From SIG710 sp045648605 (lineage in GTDB: Bacteria > Bacillota > Clostridia > Oscillospirales > CAG-272), in NCBI GenBank assembly GCA_045648605.1, contig JAZROG010000040.1, positions 1-28,655 of the forward strand: DNA of 28,655 nt, read 5' to 3'. The notes below the pieces were generated by a model. The model did no database searches. It was not told where the DNA came from and saw nothing but the letters and a program-made list of their open reading frames with translations. The stretch's first letter is position 1. Each line of letters starts with the position of its first letter. Positions 14,966-22,895 of this stretch are shown piece after piece. Position numbers and translations under genes: made by a program.

Positions 14966-15982
14966 ATGTCAGATACAACTATCAGAGATCTATTCCTTGA
15001 AAGAGAGAAAACTACGCTCTCGGAGTTTGCTTTTCTTACATCCGAAACCAAGGGAAGGGCGCATCCCTATACCCCATGCTCGGTTCGTACCGAATTTCAG
15101 CGAGACAGAGATAAAATAATTCATTCAAACTCGTTCAGGAGACTCATGCACAAAACACAGGTCTTTCTTGCTCCTGTGGATGACCATTACAGAACGAGAC
15201 TTACCCATACCCTTGAGGTTACTCAAATAGCGAGGATCATTGCAAGAGCCCTGAGGCTGAATGAGGATCTTACCGAAGCCGCGGCTCTTGGACACGACCT
15301 TGGACATACGCCATTCGGTCATGCGGGTGAGGATGCAATGCGCATCTGCTTCGACCCCGAATTTGCCCACTATAAGCAGAGCCTGCGCGTTGTTGAGAAG
15401 CTTGAAAACGAAGGTCAGGGACTTAATCTTACATGGGAGGTCAAGGACGGGATCCTTAATCATACCGGAAAGCATATGGCCTCAACTCTTGAGGGAGTTA
15501 TCGTTAAATTTGCCGACAGAATTGCATATATAAACCACGATATAGATGATGCGAGAAGAGCGGGAATACTTGATCTTGAGGACATTCCAAGGGATATAAG
15601 AGATGTGCTTGGAAATGGGCATAGCGAGAGAATAAACCGCATGGTTCTTTCGGTCATTCAGGGCAGCGAGGGCAAGCCCCATATAAAAATGACCGATGAG
15701 GTACAGGGCGCGACAGATGAGCTTCGTTCCTTCCTTTTTGCCAATGTTTATGAAAATTCTGTGGCAAAAAGTGAGGATGAAAAGGCAAAGGCGCTTCTTG
15801 TGCAGCTTTTTGATTATTATAGCGAGCGTCCCGAGCTTATGCCAAGGATCTATTTTAATAATGTGGAGAGTGAGGGGGTCGGAAGATGTGTTTGCGATTA
15901 CATATCGAGTATGACTGACCGCTTTGCCATTGATACATACAATGCTCTCTTCGTTCCGAGAGTCTGGGGAGGGAAGACATGA
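14966..15982 (+). CDS. dgt: dGTP triphosphohydrolase (HD superfamily)
   Basis: The enzyme hydrolyses dNTPs, typically dGTP, to the nucleoside and triphosphate. The 338-residue protein has an intact HD metal centre: His81 (RLTHTLEV), His110-Asp111 (LGHDLGH) and Asp184 (FADRIAY). The HTPFGHAGE stretch is typical of the dNTPase subgroup. GGGGAGGGG lies just before the ATG. The end overlaps the dnaG start by 4 bases (ATGA), giving a dgt-dnaG pair as in many Clostridia, and linking dNTP control with replication. I see no strong promoter just upstream. Confidence 0.94.
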   Translation: MSDTTIRDLFLEREKTTLSEFAFLTSETKGRAHPYTPCSVRTEFQRDRDKIIHSNSFRRLMHKTQVFLAPVDDHYRTRLTHTLEVTQIARIIARALRLNEDLTEAAALGHDLGHTPFGHAGEDAMRICFDPEFAHYKQSLRVVEKLENEGQGLNLTWEVKDGILNHTGKHMASTLEGVIVKFADRIAYINHDIDDARRAGILDLEDIPRDIRDVLGNGHSERINRMVLSVIQGSEGKPHIKMTDEVQGATDELRSFLFANVYENSVAKSEDEKAKALLVQLFDYYSERPELMPRIYFNNVESEGVGRCVCDYISSMTDRFAIDTYNALFVPRVWGGKT

Positions 15983-17754
15983 TATCAAGAGCCGTCATTG
16001 ATGAGATACATCACAGAGCCGATATCGTTGAAACGATAAGCACTTATGTAACTCTTAAGCGCGCAGGCTCAAATTTCGGCGGTCTTTGTCCCTTTCACAG
16101 TGAAAAAACTCCTTCATTTACCGTTTTTCCCGCCACGAGAAGCTTTTATTGCTTCGGATGCGGAGCGGGAGGCGACGTTATAACCTTTATAATGAAGGCG
16201 GAAAATCTCGATTACCCGTCTGCCATCGAGCTTCTCGGTAAAAGAGTGGGTATAGACATCGTTCGGGATGAAAAGGAAGACGGCGCGCTTATGAAGCGCA
16301 AGAGAGTTTATGAAATGAACCTTGAAGCGGCAAAATTTTTCAGAGAATGTCTTTTTGATAAGACTCTCGGACAGCCGGGAAGGGAATATTTCAGCGCGAG
16401 AGGGCTTAGCAGTGCTGTGATAAAGAGATTTGGTCTCGGTTATGCCCCGCAGGACTTCGGAATGCTCACAAGACATATGAGATCAAAGGGCTTTAGCGAG
16501 GAGGAGCTTATAAGCGGCTTCCTTTGCGGAAAGAGCCAGAAAACAGGCAAGCCTTATGACTATTTCAGAGGAAGAGTTATTTTTCCCATTATTGATACGG
16601 CGGGAAATATAATTGCCTTCGGCGGAAGAGTTCTTGACGATTCAAAGCCAAAATATCTGAACTCCTCCGATACACCCGGATTTAAAAAAAGCAGAAATCT
16701 TTTTGCACTGAACTATGCAAAGGATCATTGCTCGGAGCAGATTATACTTTGTGAGGGATATATGGACGTTATCGCCCTCCATGCGGCGGGCTTCCAGAAT
16801 GCTGTTGCAACTCTTGGCACGGCACTCACGGGCGAGCAGGCTCGGATAATGTCGAAATATACAAAAAAGGTCATTATTTCCTATGACAGCGACGAGGCTG
16901 GTCAAAGAGCAGCGAATCGAGCGATACAGCTTCTTGGTGAGGTTGGACTTGAGATAAGGGTTTTGAAGCTGAATGGCGCAAAGGACCCTGATGAATTTAT
17001 CAAAAAATTCGGTGCTGACAAGTTCAGACACGTTATAGGTCAAAGTAAAACAGGATTTGAGTATAAGATGGATGCAATTCTGTCAAAATACATTTTAGAG
17101 AATGCGGAGGATAGAATCAAAGCATCGGGCGAGCTTTGCCTTCTTATCGCAGGGATTGCTTCAGCCGCCGAGAGAGAGGTATATGTGGGAAAGGTTGCGG
17201 CGGCACTGTCGCTTACAGCCGATTCTCTTAAAAGCGATGTTGAAAGACAGCGCAAAAAGCTATACCGCGAGCAACGGAAGAATGAGAGCCGAGAGGCTGT
17301 GAATACCGCAAAAAATTATGGCGACAGAATAAATCTTGATGCCGCCCGAAATGTTGCGGCAAACGCCGCCGAGGAAACTATTCTCGGACTTCTTCTGACC
17401 TATCCCGAGCATAGAGAGGCCGTTGTAAAGGGAAAGATAAGCCTTTGCTCGGAGGACTTCTTTACCGCTTTCGGAAAGAAGGTCTTTGATGCGGTTATGG
17501 AGCTTCATACAAGCGAGGATGGCTATGAAAGTGCGCTTCTCGGACAGTTCTTTACCGACGACGAGATGGGCAGGATCACAAAATACCGAGTCGATAGAGG
17601 TCAGCTTTCGGAAAACGGAAGCGATATTTTGCGAGTTTCGGTGGAAAAGCTGAAGGCTGAAAAGCTGAAGGAAGCGGAAAAGAGCGGAGAAGACCCATTT
17701 GCGTCTCTTCGCCGCAAGCAGCAGATGGCAAAGGACAGAAAAAACAAGGTTTAA
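15979..17754 (+). CDS. dnaG: DNA primase
   Basis: DnaG makes the RNA primers for replication. The 591-residue protein has the N-terminal CHC2 zinc finger with Cys37, His40, Cys58 and Cys61 (CPFH...CFGC), the primase core (about 110-240), and a TOPRIM domain with CEGYMDVI (near 256-263) and YDSDEAG (near 301-307). The C-terminal part (about 450-590) is the helicase-binding region. The start overlaps the dgt stop. The gap to the next gene is 39 bases with no terminator, so dnaG and the sigma genes should be co-transcribed. Confidence 0.97.
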   Translation: MISRAVIDEIHHRADIVETISTYVTLKRAGSNFGGLCPFHSEKTPSFTVFPATRSFYCFGCGAGGDVITFIMKAENLDYPSAIELLGKRVGIDIVRDEKEDGALMKRKRVYEMNLEAAKFFRECLFDKTLGQPGREYFSARGLSSAVIKRFGLGYAPQDFGMLTRHMRSKGFSEEELISGFLCGKSQKTGKPYDYFRGRVIFPIIDTAGNIIAFGGRVLDDSKPKYLNSSDTPGFKKSRNLFALNYAKDHCSEQIILCEGYMDVIALHAAGFQNAVATLGTALTGEQARIMSKYTKKVIISYDSDEAGQRAANRAIQLLGEVGLEIRVLKLNGAKDPDEFIKKFGADKFRHVIGQSKTGFEYKMDAILSKYILENAEDRIKASGELCLLIAGIASAAEREVYVGKVAAALSLTADSLKSDVERQRKKLYREQRKNESREAVNTAKNYGDRINLDAARNVAANAAEETILGLLLTYPEHREAVVKGKISLCSEDFFTAFGKKVFDAVMELHTSEDGYESALLGQFFTDDEMGRITKYRVDRGQLSENGSDILRVSVEKLKAEKLKEAEKSGEDPFASLRRKQQMAKDRKNKV

Positions 17755-17793
17755 AGGGTTAAAAATAAAAAATATAAAATTTAGAGGTGTGTT

Positions 17794-18837
17794 TTGAAAA
17801 GATCGCAGGAATTGGAAATCAATATGATACTTGCCGCCGAGAATAAGACCGGCGGAAGCGGAGAATCATATGACCGTCTCTTTGAGGACCTGAGAAACGA
17901 AGGACTCAATGTTCCGGACGGAAGCTTTATAAGCGAGGATGCCGACGATATCGAAAGTGAAATGGAAAGATTTGACAACTCCGAGAGTATGGAAAGTATT
18001 CTGGAGCAGGACGGTCTTACCATCGATGACCCCGTGCGTATGTACCTTCGCGAGATCGGAAGAGTACCGCTTCTCCGCGGCGAGGAGGAAAGAGTGCTTG
18101 CCGAGAAGATCGAGGCGGGGGACGAGGACGCAAAGGAAGAATTTATCAAGGCAAATCTGCGCCTTGTAGTCAGCATTGCAAAAAAATATGTGGGCAGAGG
18201 AATGCCCTTCCTTGACCTTATTCAGGAGGGTACATTCGGACTTATGAAGGCTGTTGACAAATATGACCACACAAAGGGATATAAATTCTCCACCTATGCA
18301 ACATGGTGGATACGTCAGGCAATATCCCGTGCTCTTGCAGAGCAGGAGATAATTCCCGTACATATGGTCGAAACTGTACATAAGATAGCAAAATGCTCAA
18401 GACAGATGCAGCAGGAGCTTGGCAGAGAGCCGAGTGTTGAGGAGCTTTCGGAGAAGCTTGGGATGAGTGTGGAGAAGATAAGAGATATCCGCCGTTATTC
18501 CCAGGAGCCGGTATCTCTCGATACCCCGATAGGCGAGGAGGAGGACAGCCGTCTCGGAGACTTCATTCCCGATGACGATACCCCGTCTCCGGCAGAGGCA
18601 ACATCTGCTTCCCTTATGCGTGAGGCCATCGAAAAGGAGCTTCATACTCTCACACCCCGTGAGGAGCAGGTAATTAAGCTCAGATACGGTCTTATCGACG
18701 GAAGATCCAGAACTCTCGAGGAGGTCGGACAGGAATTCGACATAACGAGAGAGAGAATAAGACAGATCGAGGCAAAGGCGCTTCGTAAGCTGAGAAATCA
18801 CAATCATGCAAAGAATTTGAGAGCATTTATCGACTGA
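17794..18837 (+). CDS. Divergent sigma-70 paralogue with altered regions 1.1 and 2.4/3.0
   Basis: This 347-residue protein is a primary-type (group 1/2) sigma factor lying directly before the canonical rpoD. It has region 1.2 (about 78-115), regions 2.1-2.4 (LRLVVSIAKKYVGRGM to WWIRQAISRALAEQ, about 122-184), region 3 and region 4 (DITRERIRQIEAKALRKLR, 316-334). It lacks the usual region 1.1 helices, and where the neighbour and other housekeeping sigmas have ADQARTIRIPVHM it has AEQEIIPVHM, a net loss of three residues. The normally conserved QEGNLGL is QEGTFGL and the DFRKG segment is DHTKG. The TTG start has AGAGGTG upstream; the ATG at 17824 has no ribosome site. It is intact, so probably functional with changed promoter use; its role is unknown. 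Confidence 0.9.
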   Translation: MKRSQELEINMILAAENKTGGSGESYDRLFEDLRNEGLNVPDGSFISEDADDIESEMERFDNSESMESILEQDGLTIDDPVRMYLREIGRVPLLRGEEERVLAEKIEAGDEDAKEEFIKANLRLVVSIAKKYVGRGMPFLDLIQEGTFGLMKAVDKYDHTKGYKFSTYATWWIRQAISRALAEQEIIPVHMVETVHKIAKCSRQMQQELGREPSVEELSEKLGMSVEKIRDIRRYSQEPVSLDTPIGEEEDSRLGDFIPDDDTPSPAEATSASLMREAIEKELHTLTPREEQVIKLRYGLIDGRSRTLEEVGQEFDITRERIRQIEAKALRKLRNHNHAKNLRAFID

Positions 18838-18858
18838 TAACTTTTGGCAGGAGAGATC

Positions 18859-19962
18859 ATGAAAGAAGAACTTGATATAAAAAAGAACGACATAGGACAC
18901 CTTATTGAAAAGGGTAAGAAGGGCAAGCTTTCCACAAGCGATATCGAAGAAGCAATTGAGGCTATGGACTTTGATATGGACAAGCTTGACAGACTTTATG
19001 CAGAGCTTGAAGAAAACGGTATCGATGTTTCCACCGACCACCTTTTTGCGGAGGATATGAGTGAGATCGAGAGCGAGATGGAGCAATTTGACCATCCTGA
19101 TAAGATGGAAAAGCTTCTTGAAAGTGAAGGACTCGCAATCGACGATCCCGTTCGTATGTACCTTAAGGAAATAGGAAAGGTTCCGCTTCTCAGCCTTGAC
19201 GACGAGCAGGTTTTGGCAGAAAAAATGGCTGAGGGCGATGAGGAGGCAAAGGCAAAGCTGGTTGAAGCCAATCTCCGTCTTGTTGTAAGCATTGCGAAGA
19301 GATATGTGGGAAAGGGAATGTTCTTCCTCGACCTTATCCAGGAGGGAAATCTTGGTCTGATGAAGGCTGTGGATAAATTTGACTTCCGCAAGGGATATAA
19401 ATTCTCCACATATGCAACATGGTGGATAAGACAGGCCATAACAAGATCTATCGCGGATCAGGCAAGGACAATCAGAATTCCCGTGCATATGGTTGAGACG
19501 ATTCATAAGGTCTCAAGATATTCGAGACAGATGATGCAGGAGCTTGGAAGAGAGGCAACTGCGGATGAGATCGGTGAAAAGATGGGAATGAGCGCGGAAA
19601 AGGTCAGAGAAATAATGAAATTCTCGCAAGACCCCGTCTCGCTTGAAACTCCCATAGGCGAGGAGGAGGACAGCCACCTTGGTGACTTCATTCCCGATGA
19701 AGATACCCCCGCACCCGCAGATGCTGCATCGGCAACCATTCTACGCGAGGTCATTGAAAAGGAGCTTAACACACTTACACCGAGAGAAGCGCATGTAATA
19801 AGACTTCGTTTTGGTCTCTATGACGGAAGATGCCGTACCCTTGAAGAGGTGGGTAAGGAGTTCGATATTACCCGTGAGCGTATCCGTCAGATCGAGGCAA
19901 AGGCACTCCGTAAGCTGCGTCATCCCAGCAGAGCAAGACATCTCAAGGGATTCCTTGATTAA
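18859..19962 (+). CDS. rpoD: Primary sigma factor SigA/RpoD
   Basis: This is the housekeeping sigma factor, 367 residues. It has a short region 1.1 (about 13-60, LIEKGKKGKLSTSDIEEAIE), region 1.2 (about 92-130), the full region 2 with DLIQEGNLGLMKAVDKFDF and TYATWWIRQAITRSIADQ, the intact ARTIR (202-206) leading to region 3, and region 4.2 with ITRERIRQIEAKALRKLR. The ATG at 18859 follows AGGAGA; the upstream in-frame TTG at 18844 overlaps the ribosome site. It begins 21 bases after the divergent paralogue. The many TTGACA-17-TATAAT promoters in this window fit its recognition regions. Confidence 0.97.
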   Translation: MKEELDIKKNDIGHLIEKGKKGKLSTSDIEEAIEAMDFDMDKLDRLYAELEENGIDVSTDHLFAEDMSEIESEMEQFDHPDKMEKLLESEGLAIDDPVRMYLKEIGKVPLLSLDDEQVLAEKMAEGDEEAKAKLVEANLRLVVSIAKRYVGKGMFFLDLIQEGNLGLMKAVDKFDFRKGYKFSTYATWWIRQAITRSIADQARTIRIPVHMVETIHKVSRYSRQMMQELGREATADEIGEKMGMSAEKVREIMKFSQDPVSLETPIGEEEDSHLGDFIPDEDTPAPADAASATILREVIEKELNTLTPREAHVIRLRFGLYDGRCRTLEEVGKEFDITRERIRQIEAKALRKLRHPSRARHLKGFLD

Positions 19963-19996
19963 AAAATAAAAAATATCGTATAAATGAAAAAATCCC

Positions 19997-20025
19997 TTGA
20001 CATATGGGGGGAAATGTTGTAAAAT
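19997..20025 (+). promoter_or_regulatory. Promoter of the lipoprotein gene
   Basis: TTGACA (19997-20002) and TAAAAT (20020-20025) are 17 bases apart, 41 bases upstream of the start codon. Confidence 0.85.
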
Positions 20026-20066
20026 AATAAGGATATAATTTCTATTTTCACAAAGGAGAATCACTC

Positions 20067-21743
20067 ATGAAGAAATTTATTAGCTTAATGCTTTGCCTGC
20101 TTATGCTCGTGCCTATGTTGGCCTCCTGCTCAAAGGATGAGGAGCTTCAGACAATCGAAACAGCAACAAGAAGTGCTGTTACCCTTGGAATGTATGTAAT
20201 AACAGGCGATGAGACAACAGAGGCGGCGGCAGATGCTGTTGAGGCATCCATCATATCGCTTGTCAGATCAAAATATACTACAAATCTTGAGATAGAGTTT
20301 ATCACAGAGGCTGAATATTACAGCATCATCGAGGCTCGTCTTGCAAAAATGGCTCTCAGCGGTGTTGAAACAGAGCCTGTAGAAGAGGAAACAGCTGCTC
20401 CCGAAACAAACGATGCGGGTGAGGTTATTACTGCAGAAGCAGAAGAGGAAACAGATGCAGAAACAACTGCTGCTACCATCGTAAATGAATACGGCGTAAC
20501 AGAGCTGAGATATCCCGAGCTCAGAGATAATCAAATAGACCTTTTCATGGTTGCTGACTATGATAAGTACCTTGAATATGTAAACAACGGTTGGCTCTAC
20601 AACCTTGACGATACTCTCAAGAACGCTTCAAAGAAGCTGAATGACTATATCTATCCCACAATTCTTGATAGTGCAAAGGTTGGCGGCTCTTACTACGGAA
20701 TTGCAAACAATATGCCTATCGGCGGCGACTGCACATATATGATTATAAACCGTGAGCTTGCGGCAGAGTTTGGTCTTGACTGCGCAAGAGTTGATTCTGT
20801 TGACGATCTTAAGTTCTTCCTTGCATGGGTTGCCGAAAATAAAGAGGGTGTTGTTCCTTTTGTGGGCGAATATGATAAGGTAAACGCAACATACATGAAT
20901 ATGGATGGCAGAGAATTTACAACAGAATTCTCCCTCGTTGGTACATACGGTTCAAAGATAGTTACCGATGCCGAGAACCTCTTTGCAAACGCAAATTACA
21001 AGAGGGAGCTTTTAGCTCTTGCGGAAATGAAGTACGCGGGTTATTTCAGTGAGGCTGACATCGATGATTTTGCAGTATCTCTCAGAACAGGTGACATAAA
21101 TGCAATGGCAGCAGATGCGGAAAATTATGAGATTGTAGCTCTTGACGGTGCTTCAAAGCCTGTAAACGAGCTTGCATCAAGTATGTTTGCAGTTTCCGCA
21201 TTTACAAAAGACTTTGACCGCGTAATGGAGGTCATCACTCTTCTCAATACAAGCAATGAGCTTCGTAACCTTCTCCAGTACGGTATTGAAAATGTAAACT
21301 ACGAGCTTGATGAGGATACCGGTGCACTTCGCAGAATGAATAACGAGTACATGATGGATCTTTATAAGACAGGTAATGTTTATATGGCTTACCCCGAGGA
21401 GGGAATGCCTCTTAACATCTGGGAGATGGCAAAGAAGCAGAATCTTGTAAGCGGAACATATTATGAGGATGCATTCGGCGGCTTCACACTTCCCGAGGAT
21501 ACCCCCGAGGAGAAGAATGAGGCAGGCGAGGTTACAAAGGAAGCATTCACAGTTGATATGACAGCGGCTGAAGCACTTGCACAGGCTTCCGCGGAGCTTA
21601 AGGCTGCTCTCGACGGCGCGGCTACATATGAAGAATATGCGGCTCTCGTAAACGGCGCGGCTGAAAAATATGCTGATGTTGTTGCTGCTTTCCTTAATAC
21701 CGAGGCGGTAAACACACCTTACGCACTTTATAAAGCAGAATAA
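20067..21743 (+). CDS. Solute-binding-protein-like lipoprotein
   Basis: The 558-residue product has a lipoprotein signal peptide: basic MKK, a hydrophobic stretch, and lipobox LAS-Cys21, so it should be anchored outside the membrane. The rest resembles a family 1 extracellular solute-binding protein (two-lobe fold), including YYGIANNMPIGGDCTYMIIN and LLNTSNELRNLLQYGIENVNYEL. An acidic, low-complexity insert rich in Glu, Thr and Ala is at about 100-141, and a similar NEAGEVTKEA-containing stretch precedes the C-terminal Ala-rich helix; these look like linker-type expansions. No ABC permease or ATPase gene is adjacent, so the ligand is unknown and the transporter would be elsewhere. AAAGGAG precedes the ATG. 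Confidence 0.82.
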   Translation: MKKFISLMLCLLMLVPMLASCSKDEELQTIETATRSAVTLGMYVITGDETTEAAADAVEASIISLVRSKYTTNLEIEFITEAEYYSIIEARLAKMALSGVETEPVEEETAAPETNDAGEVITAEAEEETDAETTAATIVNEYGVTELRYPELRDNQIDLFMVADYDKYLEYVNNGWLYNLDDTLKNASKKLNDYIYPTILDSAKVGGSYYGIANNMPIGGDCTYMIINRELAAEFGLDCARVDSVDDLKFFLAWVAENKEGVVPFVGEYDKVNATYMNMDGREFTTEFSLVGTYGSKIVTDAENLFANANYKRELLALAEMKYAGYFSEADIDDFAVSLRTGDINAMAADAENYEIVALDGASKPVNELASSMFAVSAFTKDFDRVMEVITLLNTSNELRNLLQYGIENVNYELDEDTGALRRMNNEYMMDLYKTGNVYMAYPEEGMPLNIWEMAKKQNLVSGTYYEDAFGGFTLPEDTPEEKNEAGEVTKEAFTVDMTAAEALAQASAELKAALDGAATYEEYAALVNGAAEKYADVVAAFLNTEAVNTPYALYKAE

Positions 21744-21752
21744 TTAAAAACC

Positions 21753-21787
21753 AAGGAGCTGAGTCAATCATTTTGGCTCAGCTCCTT
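21753..21787 (+). terminator. Intrinsic terminator after the lipoprotein gene
   Basis: AAGGAGCTGAG and CTCAGCTCCTT pair, extended by G-T and CAA/TTG pairs around a TCAT loop. The T tract is short (TTTAAATTT). Confidence 0.75.
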
Positions 21788-21805
21788 TAAATTTCTAAAA
21801 TCAAA

Positions 21806-21946
21806 AAACAGGGATTTATCGGTGAGTTATAAATTGAATTTTTGCCAGTTGTGGCAAAAACTGTGATAATTATTTGTAGATCCCGAGCGAAGCCGAGGGA
21901 TCTACGAACGATTTTCGCTGATTAACTGTTCGACAAATTCCTGTTT
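21806..21946. repeat. Composite inverted-repeat element, copy 3 (short)
   Basis: The ends AAACAGGGATTTATCG (21806-21821) and CGACAAATTCCTGTTT (21931-21946) match the family. The left 75 bases nearly equal those of copy 4. The inner inverted repeat is short, GTAGATCCC (21876-21884) with GGGATCTAC (21897-21905), so the central part found in copy 4 is missing. It lies between the lipoprotein terminator and the HAD gene and ends 17 bases before that ATG, so it may supply upstream sequence to it. Confidence 0.82.
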
Positions 21947-21962
21947 ATATAATAGGAGAATT

Positions 21963-22598
21963 ATGAAATATACGCATATTTTATGGGATTTTAACGGCAC
22001 GATTTTAGATGATGTCGATGCGGGGATAAAGAGCGTCAATAAGCTTCTTTCCGACAGGGGACTTGCACCTATAGAGAGCAAGGAAAGATATCATGAGGTC
22101 TTTGGATTTCCTATTGTTGATTATTATCGCCGTCTCGGGTTTGATTTTGATAAAGAGCCGTATGAGGTGATAGCCCCTATATGGGTGGAGCAATATCTGA
22201 AAAATGTTAAGGAAGCACCGATTTTTGATGATGTAAGAAAAACTGCAGAGCATTTTGCAAAAATGGGACTCACGCAGATAGTGCTTTCGGCAACAGAGCT
22301 TGAAATGCTAAAAAAACAGCTTTCTTTTCTTTGCTGCCTTGACCTTTTCGACAATATTCTCGGTCTTGACAATATCCATGCCGCAAGCAAGGTGAGCCTT
22401 GCGGAAAAATGGAAGTCGGAAAACCCGAATTCTGTGCCTCTTATGATTGGAGATACCATACACGATGCGGAGGTTGCAAAAGCCATCGGCGCTGATTGCA
22501 TCCTCATCGCAAGAGGACATCAATCAAGGAAAACGCTTGAAGAGACGGGATGCCCTGTTTATGAGACTCTTGATGAAGCTATCGAAAAAATGCCTTGA
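21963..22598 (+). CDS. HAD-family phosphatase-like protein with DxN motif I
   Basis: The 211-residue protein has the haloacid dehalogenase fold of the phosphoglycolate phosphatase type. Motif I is WDFNGTILDD, so the nucleophile is Asp9 but the second Asp, normally the general acid-base at +2, is Asn11. Motif II is VLSATE, motif III has Lys in AASKVSLAEK, and motif IV is MIGDTIHDAEVA. A helical cap lies between about 16 and 85. HAD proteins with this Asp-to-Asn change can still form the aspartyl phosphate but may be slow phosphatases. The ribosome site AGGAG is 6 bases before the ATG. It is a single gene with no functional link to neighbours. Confidence 0.88.
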   Translation: MKYTHILWDFNGTILDDVDAGIKSVNKLLSDRGLAPIESKERYHEVFGFPIVDYYRRLGFDFDKEPYEVIAPIWVEQYLKNVKEAPIFDDVRKTAEHFAKMGLTQIVLSATELEMLKKQLSFLCCLDLFDNILGLDNIHAASKVSLAEKWKSENPNSVPLMIGDTIHDAEVAKAIGADCILIARGHQSRKTLEETGCPVYETLDEAIEKMP

Positions 22599-22662
22599 AT
22601 GTATATAATTGCAAAATCTATGTAAAGATTATAAAGTTTATGTAAAATCGCACTGCGACTTA

Positions 22663-22691
22663 TTGACAAGCGTATTTTTTCGTGGTATAAT
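22663..22691 (+). promoter_or_regulatory. Consensus promoter of the flotillin leader RNA
   Basis: TTGACA (22663-22668) and TATAAT (22686-22691) are exactly 17 bases apart, placing the start at about 22698, where the riboswitch begins. Confidence 0.9.
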
Positions 22692-22697
22692 ATCCTC

Positions 22698-22801
22698 AGT
22701 AAAAGAGAGTAGAAGCATACCGCAAGGTGTGTTCCGAATTCCGTCAGGTCGGCTTTCGCCCGGAATCGGATGTCATAAATCATGATTTTCAAGACTTTTA
22801 C
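22698..22801 (+). promoter_or_regulatory. yybP-ykoY (manganese) riboswitch aptamer
   Basis: The leader matches the yybP-ykoY fold, a Mn2+-sensing aptamer. P1 is GTAAAAG (22699-22705) with CTTTTAC (22795-22801). The conserved GAGTAG follows P1. P2 is GCATACC/GGTGTGT with a GCAA loop. P3 is CCGAATTCC with GGAATCGG, containing the conserved GTCAGGTC internal loop, then GGC/GCC capped by TTTC. A short P4 (TCAT/ATGA) follows, and the conserved CAAGAC (22790-22795) leads into the 3' side of P1. The order of these elements agrees with the known aptamer. The terminator directly downstream shares the P1 3' strand. Confidence 0.85.
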
Positions 22802-22827
22802 GGCGAAGGCCGTAGAAGTCTTTTTTT
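22792..22827 (+). terminator. Riboswitch-controlled terminator
   Basis: AGACTTTTACGGC (22792-22804) pairs with GCCGTAGAAGTCT (22809-22821) as a 13-bp stem with one T-G wobble and a GAAG loop, then T7. The first arm contains the P1 3' strand of the aptamer (22795-22801), so aptamer and terminator are mutually exclusive. This predicts transcription continuing when the ligand is bound. Confidence 0.9.
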
Positions 22828-22895
22828 AGCTAAAAAGACAACCTTTTACTAAAGAAAGCAGAAAAACAAAAAAATTTATTTTGGAGGTATTTACT

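Noticed and set aside
17824..18837. Shorter ATG start for the first sigma gene
   Set aside because: The ATG at 17824 has no ribosome binding site, while the TTG at 17794 has AGAGGTG at correct spacing.
18397..19506. 369-residue open frame on the minus strand
   Set aside because: It is antisense to the two sigma genes, repeats itself because the genes are paralogous, and has a composition rich in Leu, Cys and His without any recognisable motif.
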